Assembly: GCA_002689985.1 (NCBI GenBank)
Contig: NZDC01000028.1
Coordinates: 1 to 20,693, forward strand
DNA: 20,693 nucleotides
Reading direction: 5' to 3'
Source: Candidatus Pacearchaeota archaeon
GTDB taxonomy: Archaea > Nanobdellota > Nanobdellia > Pacearchaeales > GW2011-AR1
Shown: in pieces, positions 1 through 6,583 of the stretch
Layout: every line of letters begins with the position of its first letter
Position numbering within the stretch: the first letter of the stretch is position 1
Made by a program: the position numbers and the translations under genes
The notes under the pieces: generated by a model
The model's database searches: none
Told to the model about the DNA's origin: nothing
The model's input: the letters and a program-made list of their open reading frames with translations, nothing else

Positions 1-98
1 CCTTTTTTTTCTTTATTAGAAAGTTCACTTATTTTTTTTAATGCTTTTTTTAATGGTTTAAATTTTATATAATCAGTATGCAATGTTATTATTTTCAT
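1..98 (-). CDS. thrS: Threonyl-tRNA synthetase, N-terminal fragment (cut by window edge)
   Basis: Only the first 32 codons are inside the window; the gene continues beyond the left edge. From the ATG at 98 the leftward reading frame gives MKIITLHTDYIKFKPLKKAL and then a Lys-rich helix. This resembles the start of archaeal threonyl-tRNA synthetases, whose D-aminoacyl-tRNA-deacylase-like editing domain opens with a 'MK(I/V)L-IHxDYI-F-xKxKALK' pattern. The start is supported by a TATA box at 120-127, centred 25.5 nt upstream, which predicts a leaderless mRNA. The enzyme would charge tRNA-Thr in the cytoplasm. The identification rests on about 32 residues, so it is likely but not certain. Confidence 0.6.
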   Translation of the reverse strand, partial: MKIITLHTDYIKFKPLKKALKKISELSNKEKK

Positions 99-119
99 AA
101 GTGTAAAAGAAGAAACATA

Positions 120-127
120 TTTATAAA
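120..127. promoter_or_regulatory. Shared palindromic TATA box for thrS and the SLT-like gene
   Basis: TTTATAAA is its own reverse complement. Its centre (123.5) is 25.5 nt from the thrS start (98) and 28.5 nt from the start of the rightward gene (152). Archaeal TBP places transcription starts about 25 nt from the box, so one box could serve both directions, giving a leaderless thrS mRNA and about 3 nt of leader on the other side. Confidence 0.55.
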
Positions 128-151
128 ACTAATGATACAAAAGTTTTAAAA

Positions 152-850
152 ATGATAATCATCGATAAAATTAATATTAAAATGGAAAATAAAGTATCAA
201 AAAATAGAAAATCACTCTTACCTAAACTAGTTTCTAGATTATTCATAATAGGTCTTGCACTTAAATTATCTATGGATATTGGTATTGAAAATTATTATCC
301 TACTATAAAAGAAAATACACCTATTATAAAAGAAAAAAAGATTAAGAAAAAACAATTAATAGAAAAACCTATAGAAAGAAAACCGCTAACTGAAAAAGAA
401 TTATATAGTGTTATAAATTCAGCACAAAAAAAAGTTAGAGGAATGCCAGAATATATTAATAGTAATTTTATAAAAACATTAGTTTATGTTGAATCTACAA
501 ATAAACCGTGTGAAACCAGTAAAAAAGGGGCAAAAGGATTAGGACAATTATTACCTGGAACATGGAATCAACATGAAAAGAATATCTCCTATGAAGATGG
601 TGTTTGTATTCCAGAAAAGAATTTAGAAGTTGTATTAAAACATTTAAAATGGCAAGAAGGATATTTTAAAAATAAATATCTTGGTTGGGAAGATGTATCT
701 GAAAATAAAAGACTAATTCTTCAAGCTGCAGGATATAATGGAGGAATGGCAAGATTAAGAAGTAGAAGATGGGATGTAAATAGAATGTTTTCTGAAACAA
801 GAAAATATGTAAAAAAAATAAAAAAAGAATATTCTAGATTTAATTCTTAA
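152..850 (+). CDS. Membrane-anchored lytic-transglycosylase-like (SLT/lysozyme-fold) protein
   Basis: A 232-aa protein with a short basic N-terminus and one hydrophobic segment (about 25-43), so probably an anchor or uncleaved signal with the rest outside. A Lys/Glu-rich stalk (50-80) follows, then an SLT-like domain (about 85-228). Visible family motifs are VYVEST, with E114 as the expected catalytic Glu, then GAKGLGQLLPGTW (126-138), AAGYNGG (192-198) and a final ETRKYVKKI helix. C120 and C152 could form a disulfide. SLT enzymes cleave the MurNAc-GlcNAc bond of bacterial peptidoglycan, a polymer archaea lack. The target may be bacterial walls or another polysaccharide; this is inference. 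The start at 152 fits the TATA box at 120-127; an internal ATG at 182 is the alternative. The 3' end overlaps trpS by 11 nt, convergently. Confidence 0.72.
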   Translation: MIIIDKINIKMENKVSKNRKSLLPKLVSRLFIIGLALKLSMDIGIENYYPTIKENTPIIKEKKIKKKQLIEKPIERKPLTEKELYSVINSAQKKVRGMPEYINSNFIKTLVYVESTNKPCETSKKGAKGLGQLLPGTWNQHEKNISYEDGVCIPEKNLEVVLKHLKWQEGYFKNKYLGWEDVSENKRLILQAAGYNGGMARLRSRRWDVNRMFSETRKYVKKIKKEYSRFNS

Positions 851-1961
851 ATAAAAACTTACTAACTTTCTTTTCAGCTTCTTTTTTCTTTTTCTGATGT
901 TTTTCTAAAAAAGTATTTATTTTCTTAATTAAAATTTCCTTTAATTTACCTGTCAGAAGTTTTCCTGATTTATAATCATCATAAATTTTTTGTAATTTTT
1001 TATCATCTGATTCAAAAAACATCTTTAGATATTGATATGAAACATCAACATCTGGATCTCCTCCATGTTTTCTATGCTCTTCAAGTGTTGCTTTTCCTCC
1101 AGAATATGCATATTTTTTAATTTTCTTTTCAACTTCTTTTGAAAAATCACTAAGTGCGATATATGAATTGGGTTCTGAAGCTGACATTTTCCCACCACCA
1201 AGTCCTGGAGAAAACAAATGATATGTAGAACTTAATTGAGTAAACTTTGGATTCTTTATTCTTTTTGAGATGTCTCTTGCTAATCTTAAGTGTGGATCTT
1301 GATCAATTCCAACAGGAATTAAAACAGGTAAATTTTTTCCTTCAAACTCTGGTAATTGTGCATGCAACATATCAGAAGCTTGAAGTAAAGAAGATAACAT
1401 TTTTCCAGGACTAATTTCTCCATAAACAGCTTTAAACTCATTAAAAGTTGAATGTCTTGATAGAATATTTTGTAATCTATAATATGCATTAGATTTCTTT
1501 GAATTTTTTGATCTATCACTTTGAAAATAAATCTCACAATTTTGAGGTTTTAATCCTAAAGCAATATAGTTTGTTATATATTCATCTATTGCTATTTTTT
1601 TACTTTCTTCTAAACTTTGCCCTCTCGCATTATATGCCTCAATATCTGCAACTGCAATATAAATTTTAGCACCTAATTTTTGATAAAAAACAAATTGTTT
1701 TGCAAGAATCATATGTCCAATATGAAATTTGCCTGTTGGCATTAATCCAGTCATCATAACAAAGGGTTTCTTATTTTTAATTGCTTCAATAATTCTTTGA
1801 ATATCTCTATGTGCAAAAATTATTTTTCTTCTAAATAATAAATTTTCATTAAAAATCTTAGGAAGTTCCTTTAATTCTGAAATTCCAAATTCCTTAATTA
1901 ATTTATTATAATTAATATCTCCTTTTACTTCCCATGGAGTAACTTTCCCTTCTTTTTTCAT
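840..1961 (-). CDS. trpS: Tryptophanyl-tRNA synthetase (archaeal/eukaryotic type)
   Basis: A 373-aa class I aminoacyl-tRNA synthetase that attaches tryptophan to tRNA-Trp. The N-terminus reads VTPWEVKGDINYNKLIKEFG, the usual opening of archaeal TrpRS. The HIGH motif is in PTGKFHIGHM (about 75-84). PVGIDQDPHLRLARD is the tryptophan-site segment shared with eukaryotic TrpRS, and the KMSKS loop appears as GGGKMSASEP. GGDPDVDVSYQYLKMFF near the C-terminus also matches the eukaryotic/archaeal form. All core motifs are intact and the length is normal. The start is fixed by homology and by a TATA-like element (1983-1990) centred 25.5 nt upstream. TyrRS was considered, but the GIDQDP and GGDPDVDVS segments point to TrpRS. 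Confidence 0.93.
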   Translation of the reverse strand: MKKEGKVTPWEVKGDINYNKLIKEFGISELKELPKIFNENLLFRRKIIFAHRDIQRIIEAIKNKKPFVMMTGLMPTGKFHIGHMILAKQFVFYQKLGAKIYIAVADIEAYNARGQSLEESKKIAIDEYITNYIALGLKPQNCEIYFQSDRSKNSKKSNAYYRLQNILSRHSTFNEFKAVYGEISPGKMLSSLLQASDMLHAQLPEFEGKNLPVLIPVGIDQDPHLRLARDISKRIKNPKFTQLSSTYHLFSPGLGGGKMSASEPNSYIALSDFSKEVEKKIKKYAYSGGKATLEEHRKHGGDPDVDVSYQYLKMFFESDDKKLQKIYDDYKSGKLLTGKLKEILIKKINTFLEKHQKKKKEAEKKVSKFLFKN

Positions 1962-1982
1962 ATTAAAATAAAGAATAATCTA

Positions 1983-1990
1983 TTTTTAAA
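1983..1990 (-). promoter_or_regulatory. TATA box of trpS
   Basis: On the minus strand this reads TTTAAAAA, centred 25.5 nt before the trpS ATG at 1961. A leaderless transcript is predicted. It lies in the same 86-nt divergent spacer as the separate TATA box at 2014-2021, so the two directions use distinct boxes here. Confidence 0.5.
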
Positions 1991-2013
1991 CTTTACAGAA
2001 AATTGTCCAAATA

Positions 2014-2021
2014 TTTATAAA
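2014..2021 (+). promoter_or_regulatory. TATA box of the receptor/cyclase-like gene
   Basis: TTTATAAA centred 30.5 nt before the ATG at 2048, which predicts a leader of about 5 nt. No purine-rich ribosome-binding site is visible in that space. Confidence 0.5.
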
Positions 2022-2047
2022 CAATAATTTATTATCTCTAATATAAA

Positions 2048-4039
2048 ATGAGGAATATATTAACATTATTAATATTTGTAATTTTGATTACTTCTTTTGT
2101 ATCATCAGAAGTAATATTAGATCAAATAGATGAAATCTATAACTTGGGAGATACTATTTCTACTTCTGCAACTATTAAAGCTAATTCAGATAAAGAAGAA
2201 ATTTTTAATACTTATTTAATTTGTGATGAAATTGAAAAAGAAGCTGTTCCAAAACAATTTATTGAATTACAAACAGCAGAAGAAAAAACAATTGATGTGC
2301 AATTAAAATTAATTGATTCTATAATAGGTAGTCAAAAAGGAGATTGTACAATAAAAGCAGTTTTTGGTGATGAGCATACAACAAGCACTCCTTTTACTAT
2401 TTCTAATCTAATAAATATAAATTTAAGTATAGATCAAATAGAATTTAAACCAGAAGAGATTATGATTATTGAAGGAGTTGCAATAAAAGAAAATGGAAAA
2501 TTTGTAGAAGGTTATGTTAATTTAAATATAACTGATCAGAATGTTCAAATAAAAGAAACAGTAACAGAAGGAAGATTCTTAATAGAATATCAATTTTTAA
2601 AAGAAACAGCTGCAAAACAATATTTAATGGAATTAAATATTTATGAAAATAATAAAGATGGTGATTTAACAAATGAAGGTTTTGTAAATAAAAATATAGT
2701 AATTACTCAAGTATCTACAAACTTAGAAATTGTTTTTGAAAATCAAGAAGTAGAACCAGGAACAGATTTAAAAGTTAAAGCAATCCTTCATGATCAAACA
2801 GGAGAAAAAATAGAATCGTATGTTAATTTAATTATTAAGGGTAAAGAAGGTATAATTTTAGAACAAGTTGAAAAGGCAACAGATGAATTCTTAGAATTTC
2901 CAATTAGATATAATGATCTTCCTAAAGAATGGACTGTAATTGCAAGTTCAGATGAAATAAGTAATGAAGCAATGTTTAAAATAAAAGAAAAAGAAGAGAT
3001 AAATGTTGAAATAATAAATAAGACAGTAATAATTACAAATATTGGAAATGTTTTCTATAATAAAACAGCTACAATAAAAATAGGTGATGAAAATATTAAG
3101 ATAAATACAAACTTAGAAATAGATGAAATAAAAAAATATAGTTTAAGTGCACCTGATGGTGAATATCAAATAGAAATTATGGCTGATGGTATAAATAAAT
3201 TAACTGGAAAAGCAATACTTACTGGAAAAACAACTAATGTAAGAGAAGTATCAAAAGGTGTAATAAATTTAGTAAGATTTCCTGTTGTATGGATTTTTAT
3301 AATTGCTATTTTAGGATTTATAACTTTTATGATCTTAAAAAAAGGATATAAAAAGAGTTTTTTTGGATATATTAGTTCTAAAAAAGAAGATGGTAAATCT
3401 GTTCCTACTTTAACAAAAAAAGACTCTTTAGTTAAATCAAGAAATATGGCAGTACTTTCTTTATCTTTAAAAGGAGAAAAACAAAATGCAAATGTTGTTA
3501 GTCTTAAAATAAAGAATTTTGAAGAAATTAAATCAGGAAAAAATAATGTAGATGAAACATTACAAAAAATAGTTAATATGGCAGAAGAAAATAAAGCCTT
3601 TATATATGAAAATCATGATAATCTATTTTTTATCGTCGCTCCAATAATTACAAAAACATTCAAAAATGAGAAAGTTGCAATAGAAATTGCACAAAAAGTT
3701 ATAGGAATCTTAAAAAATCATAATAAATTATTTAAACAAAAAATAGAATTTGGAATATCACTAAACAATGGAGAAATAATTGCAAAAAAACAAGGAGAAA
3801 TATTAAATTTTATGAGTATGGGAACATTAATTACAAATGCAAAGAAAATTGCCTCTCTTTCTAATGGAGAAATTTTATTAAGTAAAAAAATGAAAGATAA
3901 AACAATATCTAGTGTCAAAACAGAGAAAAAAGAAATGGATGGAACCGAAGTTTATACTATAAAAGAAATGAAAAATAAAGAGGATAATAAAAAATTTATA
4001 AGTGAATTTCTTCATAGATTAAAAAGTGAGAAGAAATAA
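2048..4039 (+). CDS. Receptor-like membrane protein with degenerate class III nucleotidyl-cyclase homology domain
   Basis: A 663-aa protein. Residues 1-20 are a signal peptide. Residues 21-405 look extracellular and beta-rich, probably several Ig/macroglobulin-like domains. One TM helix spans about 411-430 and is followed by KKGYKK, which puts the C-terminus in the cytoplasm. Residues about 478-640 follow the class III adenylate/guanylate cyclase pattern: VVSLKIKNF corresponds to the family's 'VLFADIVGF', ENHDNLFFIVAP to 'FIGDGLLAVFGAP', IEFGISLNNGEIIA to 'IRIGIHTGEVVAG', and MGTLITNAKKIASLSNGEILLSK to 'IGDTVNLAARLESLAKPGEILIS'. The first metal Asp is K487, the second (D524) is kept, and the purine-site Asp and transition-state Asn/Arg are T593, T596 and K600. 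It therefore probably cannot cyclise nucleotides and may act as a sensor or scaffold. The homology was aligned by eye. The gene stops exactly against the next convergent gene. Confidence 0.6.
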   Translation: MRNILTLLIFVILITSFVSSEVILDQIDEIYNLGDTISTSATIKANSDKEEIFNTYLICDEIEKEAVPKQFIELQTAEEKTIDVQLKLIDSIIGSQKGDCTIKAVFGDEHTTSTPFTISNLININLSIDQIEFKPEEIMIIEGVAIKENGKFVEGYVNLNITDQNVQIKETVTEGRFLIEYQFLKETAAKQYLMELNIYENNKDGDLTNEGFVNKNIVITQVSTNLEIVFENQEVEPGTDLKVKAILHDQTGEKIESYVNLIIKGKEGIILEQVEKATDEFLEFPIRYNDLPKEWTVIASSDEISNEAMFKIKEKEEINVEIINKTVIITNIGNVFYNKTATIKIGDENIKINTNLEIDEIKKYSLSAPDGEYQIEIMADGINKLTGKAILTGKTTNVREVSKGVINLVRFPVVWIFIIAILGFITFMILKKGYKKSFFGYISSKKEDGKSVPTLTKKDSLVKSRNMAVLSLSLKGEKQNANVVSLKIKNFEEIKSGKNNVDETLQKIVNMAEENKAFIYENHDNLFFIVAPIITKTFKNEKVAIEIAQKVIGILKNHNKLFKQKIEFGISLNNGEIIAKKQGEILNFMSMGTLITNAKKIASLSNGEILLSKKMKDKTISSVKTEKKEMDGTEVYTIKEMKNKEDNKKFISEFLHRLKSEKK

Positions 4040-4591
4040 TTAATTATATAATTCTAAATAACTATTAACAATCGCTCTTTTAATTTCTGGATGTTTTTTT
4101 TCTAAATCATTAATAAAAGAACTAATATTATCTTGTTTAATTTTTTCTTCTTTAAATTTTAATTTTTTAAGTTTTGCATATAACCTTACTTCTTCATCTA
4201 AAAAAAGATAAAGTGGTTTTATTTGTTTTTTGTTTATTGGAGATACTTCTTTTAATTGAGAAGTTTTACCTTTAATTAAAATATGAGTAATCTTATCAGA
4301 TTCAGAATCAATTGTTGAAGAAACTGCTTTTTTATTAATTTTCTTTTTAGTTGGTAGTTTTATAATTTCAATCATTGCTTTTTTTGAAAACATTAAAAGA
4401 ATATCAAATAACACTACTCCTCTAAAATCTCGCTTTTTTTCATATCCAATAACTTCATCTTTTTTAATCATCTTAAATTTTCTAATTGTATAAAGTACTT
4501 TTTTCTGGAAATATTTAATAAAACAATTTTTACAAAGTTTTATCTTATTTGTAAATTCATATACTGGACTTATTTTACATTGTTTACACAT
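4040..4591 (-). CDS. TtuA/Ncs6-like tRNA-thiolation paralogue lacking the PP-loop
   Basis: The 183-aa protein opens with a zinc-finger pattern (CKQC, then CKNC 15 residues later). FIKYFQKKVLYTIRKFKMIKK follows, as at the N-terminus of TtuA/Ncs6/CTU1 2-thiouridine synthetases. In the family a strand and the ATP-binding SGGKDS loop should come next; here the sequence is DEVIGYEKKRDFRGVVLF, with no such loop. The C-terminal half keeps family features: KPLYLFLDEEVRLYAKLKKLKF and SFINDLEKKHPEIKRAIVNSY match 'KPLYxIPExEVALYAxLKGI' and 'FLNELEEKHPGIK'. The usual C-terminal zinc finger is also missing. Length is about 60% of an active enzyme. It cannot activate tRNA by adenylation, so an RNA-binding or subunit role with the upstream PP-loop enzyme is inferred. 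I chose the ATG at 4591, 1 nt after the upstream stop, over an in-frame TTG at 4612. Confidence 0.6.
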   Translation of the reverse strand: MCKQCKISPVYEFTNKIKLCKNCFIKYFQKKVLYTIRKFKMIKKDEVIGYEKKRDFRGVVLFDILLMFSKKAMIEIIKLPTKKKINKKAVSSTIDSESDKITHILIKGKTSQLKEVSPINKKQIKPLYLFLDEEVRLYAKLKKLKFKEEKIKQDNISSFINDLEKKHPEIKRAIVNSYLELYN

Positions 4592-4592
4592 T

Positions 4593-5519
4593 TTATAGTT
4601 TATATTTTTCAAACTTCTTTCTATTTTTTAAATTTCCTTTTTTTGAATAAGTAATAATTAATTCATTAACCTTTTCCTTAATCTTTTTATTAGACTTGTC
4701 TAAAATAATAGCACTAGGGCCCATAAATTCTGGAATAATTAAATCATATTTTTTCCCGATGAATTCAATTATCTTATTTTCTTTTTCATTTCGTCCTAAA
4801 ACAATCCAAATATCATTAATTATAAAATGCCGTCCAACACCAATTAAATTTATTGTATCTTCATTTAGATTTCTTTTAAGTAAAGTATTAAATCTTTTTA
4901 TTAATTCTTTTTCACATAATAAACAACCTCCTGCAGGAGTTGGATAAGTTATATTAAATTTTTTAGCTAATTCCATTTGATTTTTTCTATTTCGCCCTTC
5001 AATATTATAAAGTTTCTTTCTATTAACTAAACCTTTTTTCTCTGCTTCTGTTTCTTCTAGAAGTTTTGCAGAAAGTGGTCTTAATAGTCTTCCTTTAAGT
5101 CCTGCTTCATCTTCAATTATATCCATTGCTTTTCTTTTCTGTGACATTGGTCTTTCACCAAGTACTTCTCCTGTAACAATTAAATCTATTTTATTTTTAT
5201 CTGCAAATTCTCTTGCTTTTTTAAACATAAAAATTCTACAATCAATACAAGGATTTATTCCAGCTCCTCTTTTATATTTGGGTTTTTTAATAAGACTTAA
5301 ATATTCATCTAAAAGTTTCTTTTTTGTGCAATCAAATATTTTTAATTTTACTCCATGAGTTTGAGAAAAACTAAATGAACAATTTTCATCACAACATCCA
5401 GTTCCAACAGGTAATTTAAAAAATAAAGATAATACTTCAAAACCTTGTTCTTGCATAATTTTTATTGCAAGCCTACTATCTAGTCCTCCAGAAAGCATCA
5501 CAATGCATTTTTTCTTCAT
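4593..5519 (-). CDS. PP-loop ATPase of the MnmA/ThiI-like tRNA sulfurtransferase group with NFACT-R-like C-terminus
   Basis: This 308-aa protein has an intact PP-loop (LSGGLDSRLA; S10-S15), the signature of enzymes that adenylate a tRNA base before sulfur transfer. Likely catalytic or metal-binding cysteines are C42, C43, C47, the NPCIDC pair (C91, C94), and C199/C202 in PAGGCLLC. VTGEVLGERPMSQ and YPTPAGGCLL are typical of a prokaryotic MnmA/ThiI-like subgroup. The segment from about 225 (VGRHFIINDIWIVLGRNEKEN, then FMGPSAIIL) resembles the DUF814/NFACT-R domain fused to that subgroup. The probable product is a thiolated uridine (s4U8 or s2U); which position is not decidable from sequence. 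A TATA box at 5541-5548 predicts leaderless transcription from the ATG at 5519, and the PP-loop-less gene follows 1 nt after the stop. Confidence 0.75.
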   Translation of the reverse strand: MKKKCIVMLSGGLDSRLAIKIMQEQGFEVLSLFFKLPVGTGCCDENCSFSFSQTHGVKLKIFDCTKKKLLDEYLSLIKKPKYKRGAGINPCIDCRIFMFKKAREFADKNKIDLIVTGEVLGERPMSQKRKAMDIIEDEAGLKGRLLRPLSAKLLEETEAEKKGLVNRKKLYNIEGRNRKNQMELAKKFNITYPTPAGGCLLCEKELIKRFNTLLKRNLNEDTINLIGVGRHFIINDIWIVLGRNEKENKIIEFIGKKYDLIIPEFMGPSAIILDKSNKKIKEKVNELIITYSKKGNLKNRKKFEKYKL

Positions 5520-5540
5520 AGAAATAAGATTAAAGTTGAG

Positions 5541-5548
5541 TATAAAAA
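5541..5548 (-). promoter_or_regulatory. TATA box of the PP-loop thiolation operon
   Basis: Minus-strand TTTTTATA, centred 25.5 nt before the ATG at 5519, the same spacing as at the other promoters of this window. Confidence 0.45.
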
Positions 5549-5573
5549 TTATTTGGATAAGAATTTAGCAACA

Positions 5574-5708
5574 TCAATTATTACAATTAGAAGAATAACA
5601 TGAATTTTTTCTTCTCTTTTCTTCCTCATCATATTGAGAAGATGAATAATTATCATTCGCTCTAGTTTCATATGCTCCCTTAAAGTTATTACCAATTTGG
5701 TATTCCAT
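5574..5708 (-). CDS. Small hypothetical protein (44 aa), Ser/Asn/charged, two Cys
   Basis: The protein starts MEYQIGNNFKGAYETRAND, has a run of acidic then basic residues (DEEEKRRK, 28-34) and ends NSCYSSNCNN, with two cysteines five residues apart. There is no TM segment or recognised domain. Support for a real gene is positional: it fills an otherwise empty 240-nt gap, and a palindromic TATA box at 5733-5740 sits 28.5 nt upstream of the ATG, oriented only towards this frame. The CxxxxC tail could bind a metal or form a disulfide. Coding status is uncertain. Confidence 0.45.
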   Translation of the reverse strand: MEYQIGNNFKGAYETRANDNYSSSQYDEEEKRRKNSCYSSNCNN

Positions 5709-5723
5709 TATAAAAAAATCATT

Positions 5724-5744
5724 AATCTTTTATTTATAAAGATT
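5724..5744. promoter_or_regulatory. TATA box inside an inverted repeat upstream of the 44-codon gene
   Basis: AATCTTT (5724-5730) and AAAGATT (5738-5744) are perfect 7-nt inverted arms with a 7-nt spacer. TTTATAAA (5733-5740) overlaps the spacer and right arm. The structure could be an operator over the TATA box, or a hairpin ending transcripts of the gene whose stop is at 5761. Confidence 0.35.
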
Positions 5745-5760
5745 TCGCTGTTTTAGAATT

Positions 5761-6549
5761 TCATTTCTTCTTAGAAACTTCTTCTTTAACAATATCTTTA
5801 ACTTCTTTTCTAGAAAATTTCTTTTTGAAAGAATCAGACATATAAAACTTCAATCCAATTCCAATTCCAAGTACAATAATTCCTAAAATAAAACTTACTA
5901 AAAATACACTATATGATTTACTAAAAAAGATTGCTATAAAATCTGAAACATACTTATAATTTATAAGAGATAATATTTTTTCTAATTTTATCAAAGGAAG
6001 AGAAGAAACAATTAATAATCCTCCAGTAAGAGTTAATAAATTATATTTTTGCTCAACTAATAAAAAGGTTAATACAATTAAAATAAAAGATACAAATAAA
6101 GTAATGTAAAATTTGGATTTCCAATAATCTTTTGCTTTTTCAGAAACTAAAAAATAAGGGATTTCTGACTTATCTATACAATTCCAAAAATTACAATCAT
6201 AATTATCATAATATATATCATTAACCAAATCACTTACTCCTTTTTCAACTACTGCATCACTTCCTTTTGCAATCACATCACAAGGAATCTCAAAAGTATA
6301 CCCTGATTCACTAAAAACAAAATCTGAATGATTTTGACAATAAAATTCCATAAAAGGATATTGTTCATCAATAATAGAAGATAAACCAAATTCTTCTTCA
6401 ACAACATCCTTGACAACAGAAGTTAATTCTGGTTCAAGAATATCATATTTTAAAGATAAATTTAAAGTTAAAAAAATATTTCCTAATAAAAGTGATATTA
6501 ATAATAAAGTACTTACAATAAATAATCCTCCTCCTTTTAAAAAACCCAT
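5761..6549 (-). CDS. Four-TM membrane protein of unknown function next to htpX/lemA
   Basis: I do not recognise this 262-aa protein. It has TM segments at about 8-28, 147-165, 170-188 and 213-235. Residues about 30-145 form a soluble region with four cysteines (C71, C90, C119, C124) that is probably outside the cell, where disulfides could form. The C-terminal tail (about 240-262) is very basic (KKKFSRKEVKDIVKEEVSKKK) and probably cytoplasmic. It has its own TATA box (6571-6578) 25.5 nt before the ATG, so it can be expressed apart from htpX, which ends 34 nt upstream. Being the third gene after lemA and htpX on the same strand suggests a link to membrane proteostasis; that is inference from position only. 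Confidence 0.6.
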   Translation of the reverse strand: MGFLKGGGLFIVSTLLLISLLLGNIFLTLNLSLKYDILEPELTSVVKDVVEEEFGLSSIIDEQYPFMEFYCQNHSDFVFSESGYTFEIPCDVIAKGSDAVVEKGVSDLVNDIYYDNYDCNFWNCIDKSEIPYFLVSEKAKDYWKSKFYITLFVSFILIVLTFLLVEQKYNLLTLTGGLLIVSSLPLIKLEKILSLINYKYVSDFIAIFFSKSYSVFLVSFILGIIVLGIGIGLKFYMSDSFKKKFSRKEVKDIVKEEVSKKK

Positions 6550-6570
6550 AAATCATATAATTAAAATTAA

Positions 6571-6578
6571 TTTATAAA
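6571..6578 (-). promoter_or_regulatory. TATA box of the four-TM protein gene
   Basis: Palindromic TTTATAAA, centre 6574.5, exactly 25.5 nt before the ATG at 6549. It lies in the 34-nt spacer after htpX, so the gene does not depend solely on read-through. Confidence 0.5.
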
Positions 6579-6583
6579 ACTAT

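Noticed and set aside
124..148. 7-nt inverted repeat (TAAAACT ... AGTTTTA) between the TATA box and the SLT-like gene start
   Set aside because: Arms of A/T with an 11-nt spacer are expected by chance in DNA this AT-rich; there is no additional support.
1319..1537. Minus-strand open frame of 72 codons inside trpS
   Set aside because: It is an alternate-frame shadow of a strongly conserved gene, with no promoter or recognisable protein features.
4592..4612. TTG start that would lengthen the PP-loop-less TtuA-like protein by seven codons
   Set aside because: It is a TTG inside the upstream gene; the ATG at 4591 begins directly at the zinc finger (MCKQC), as in related proteins.
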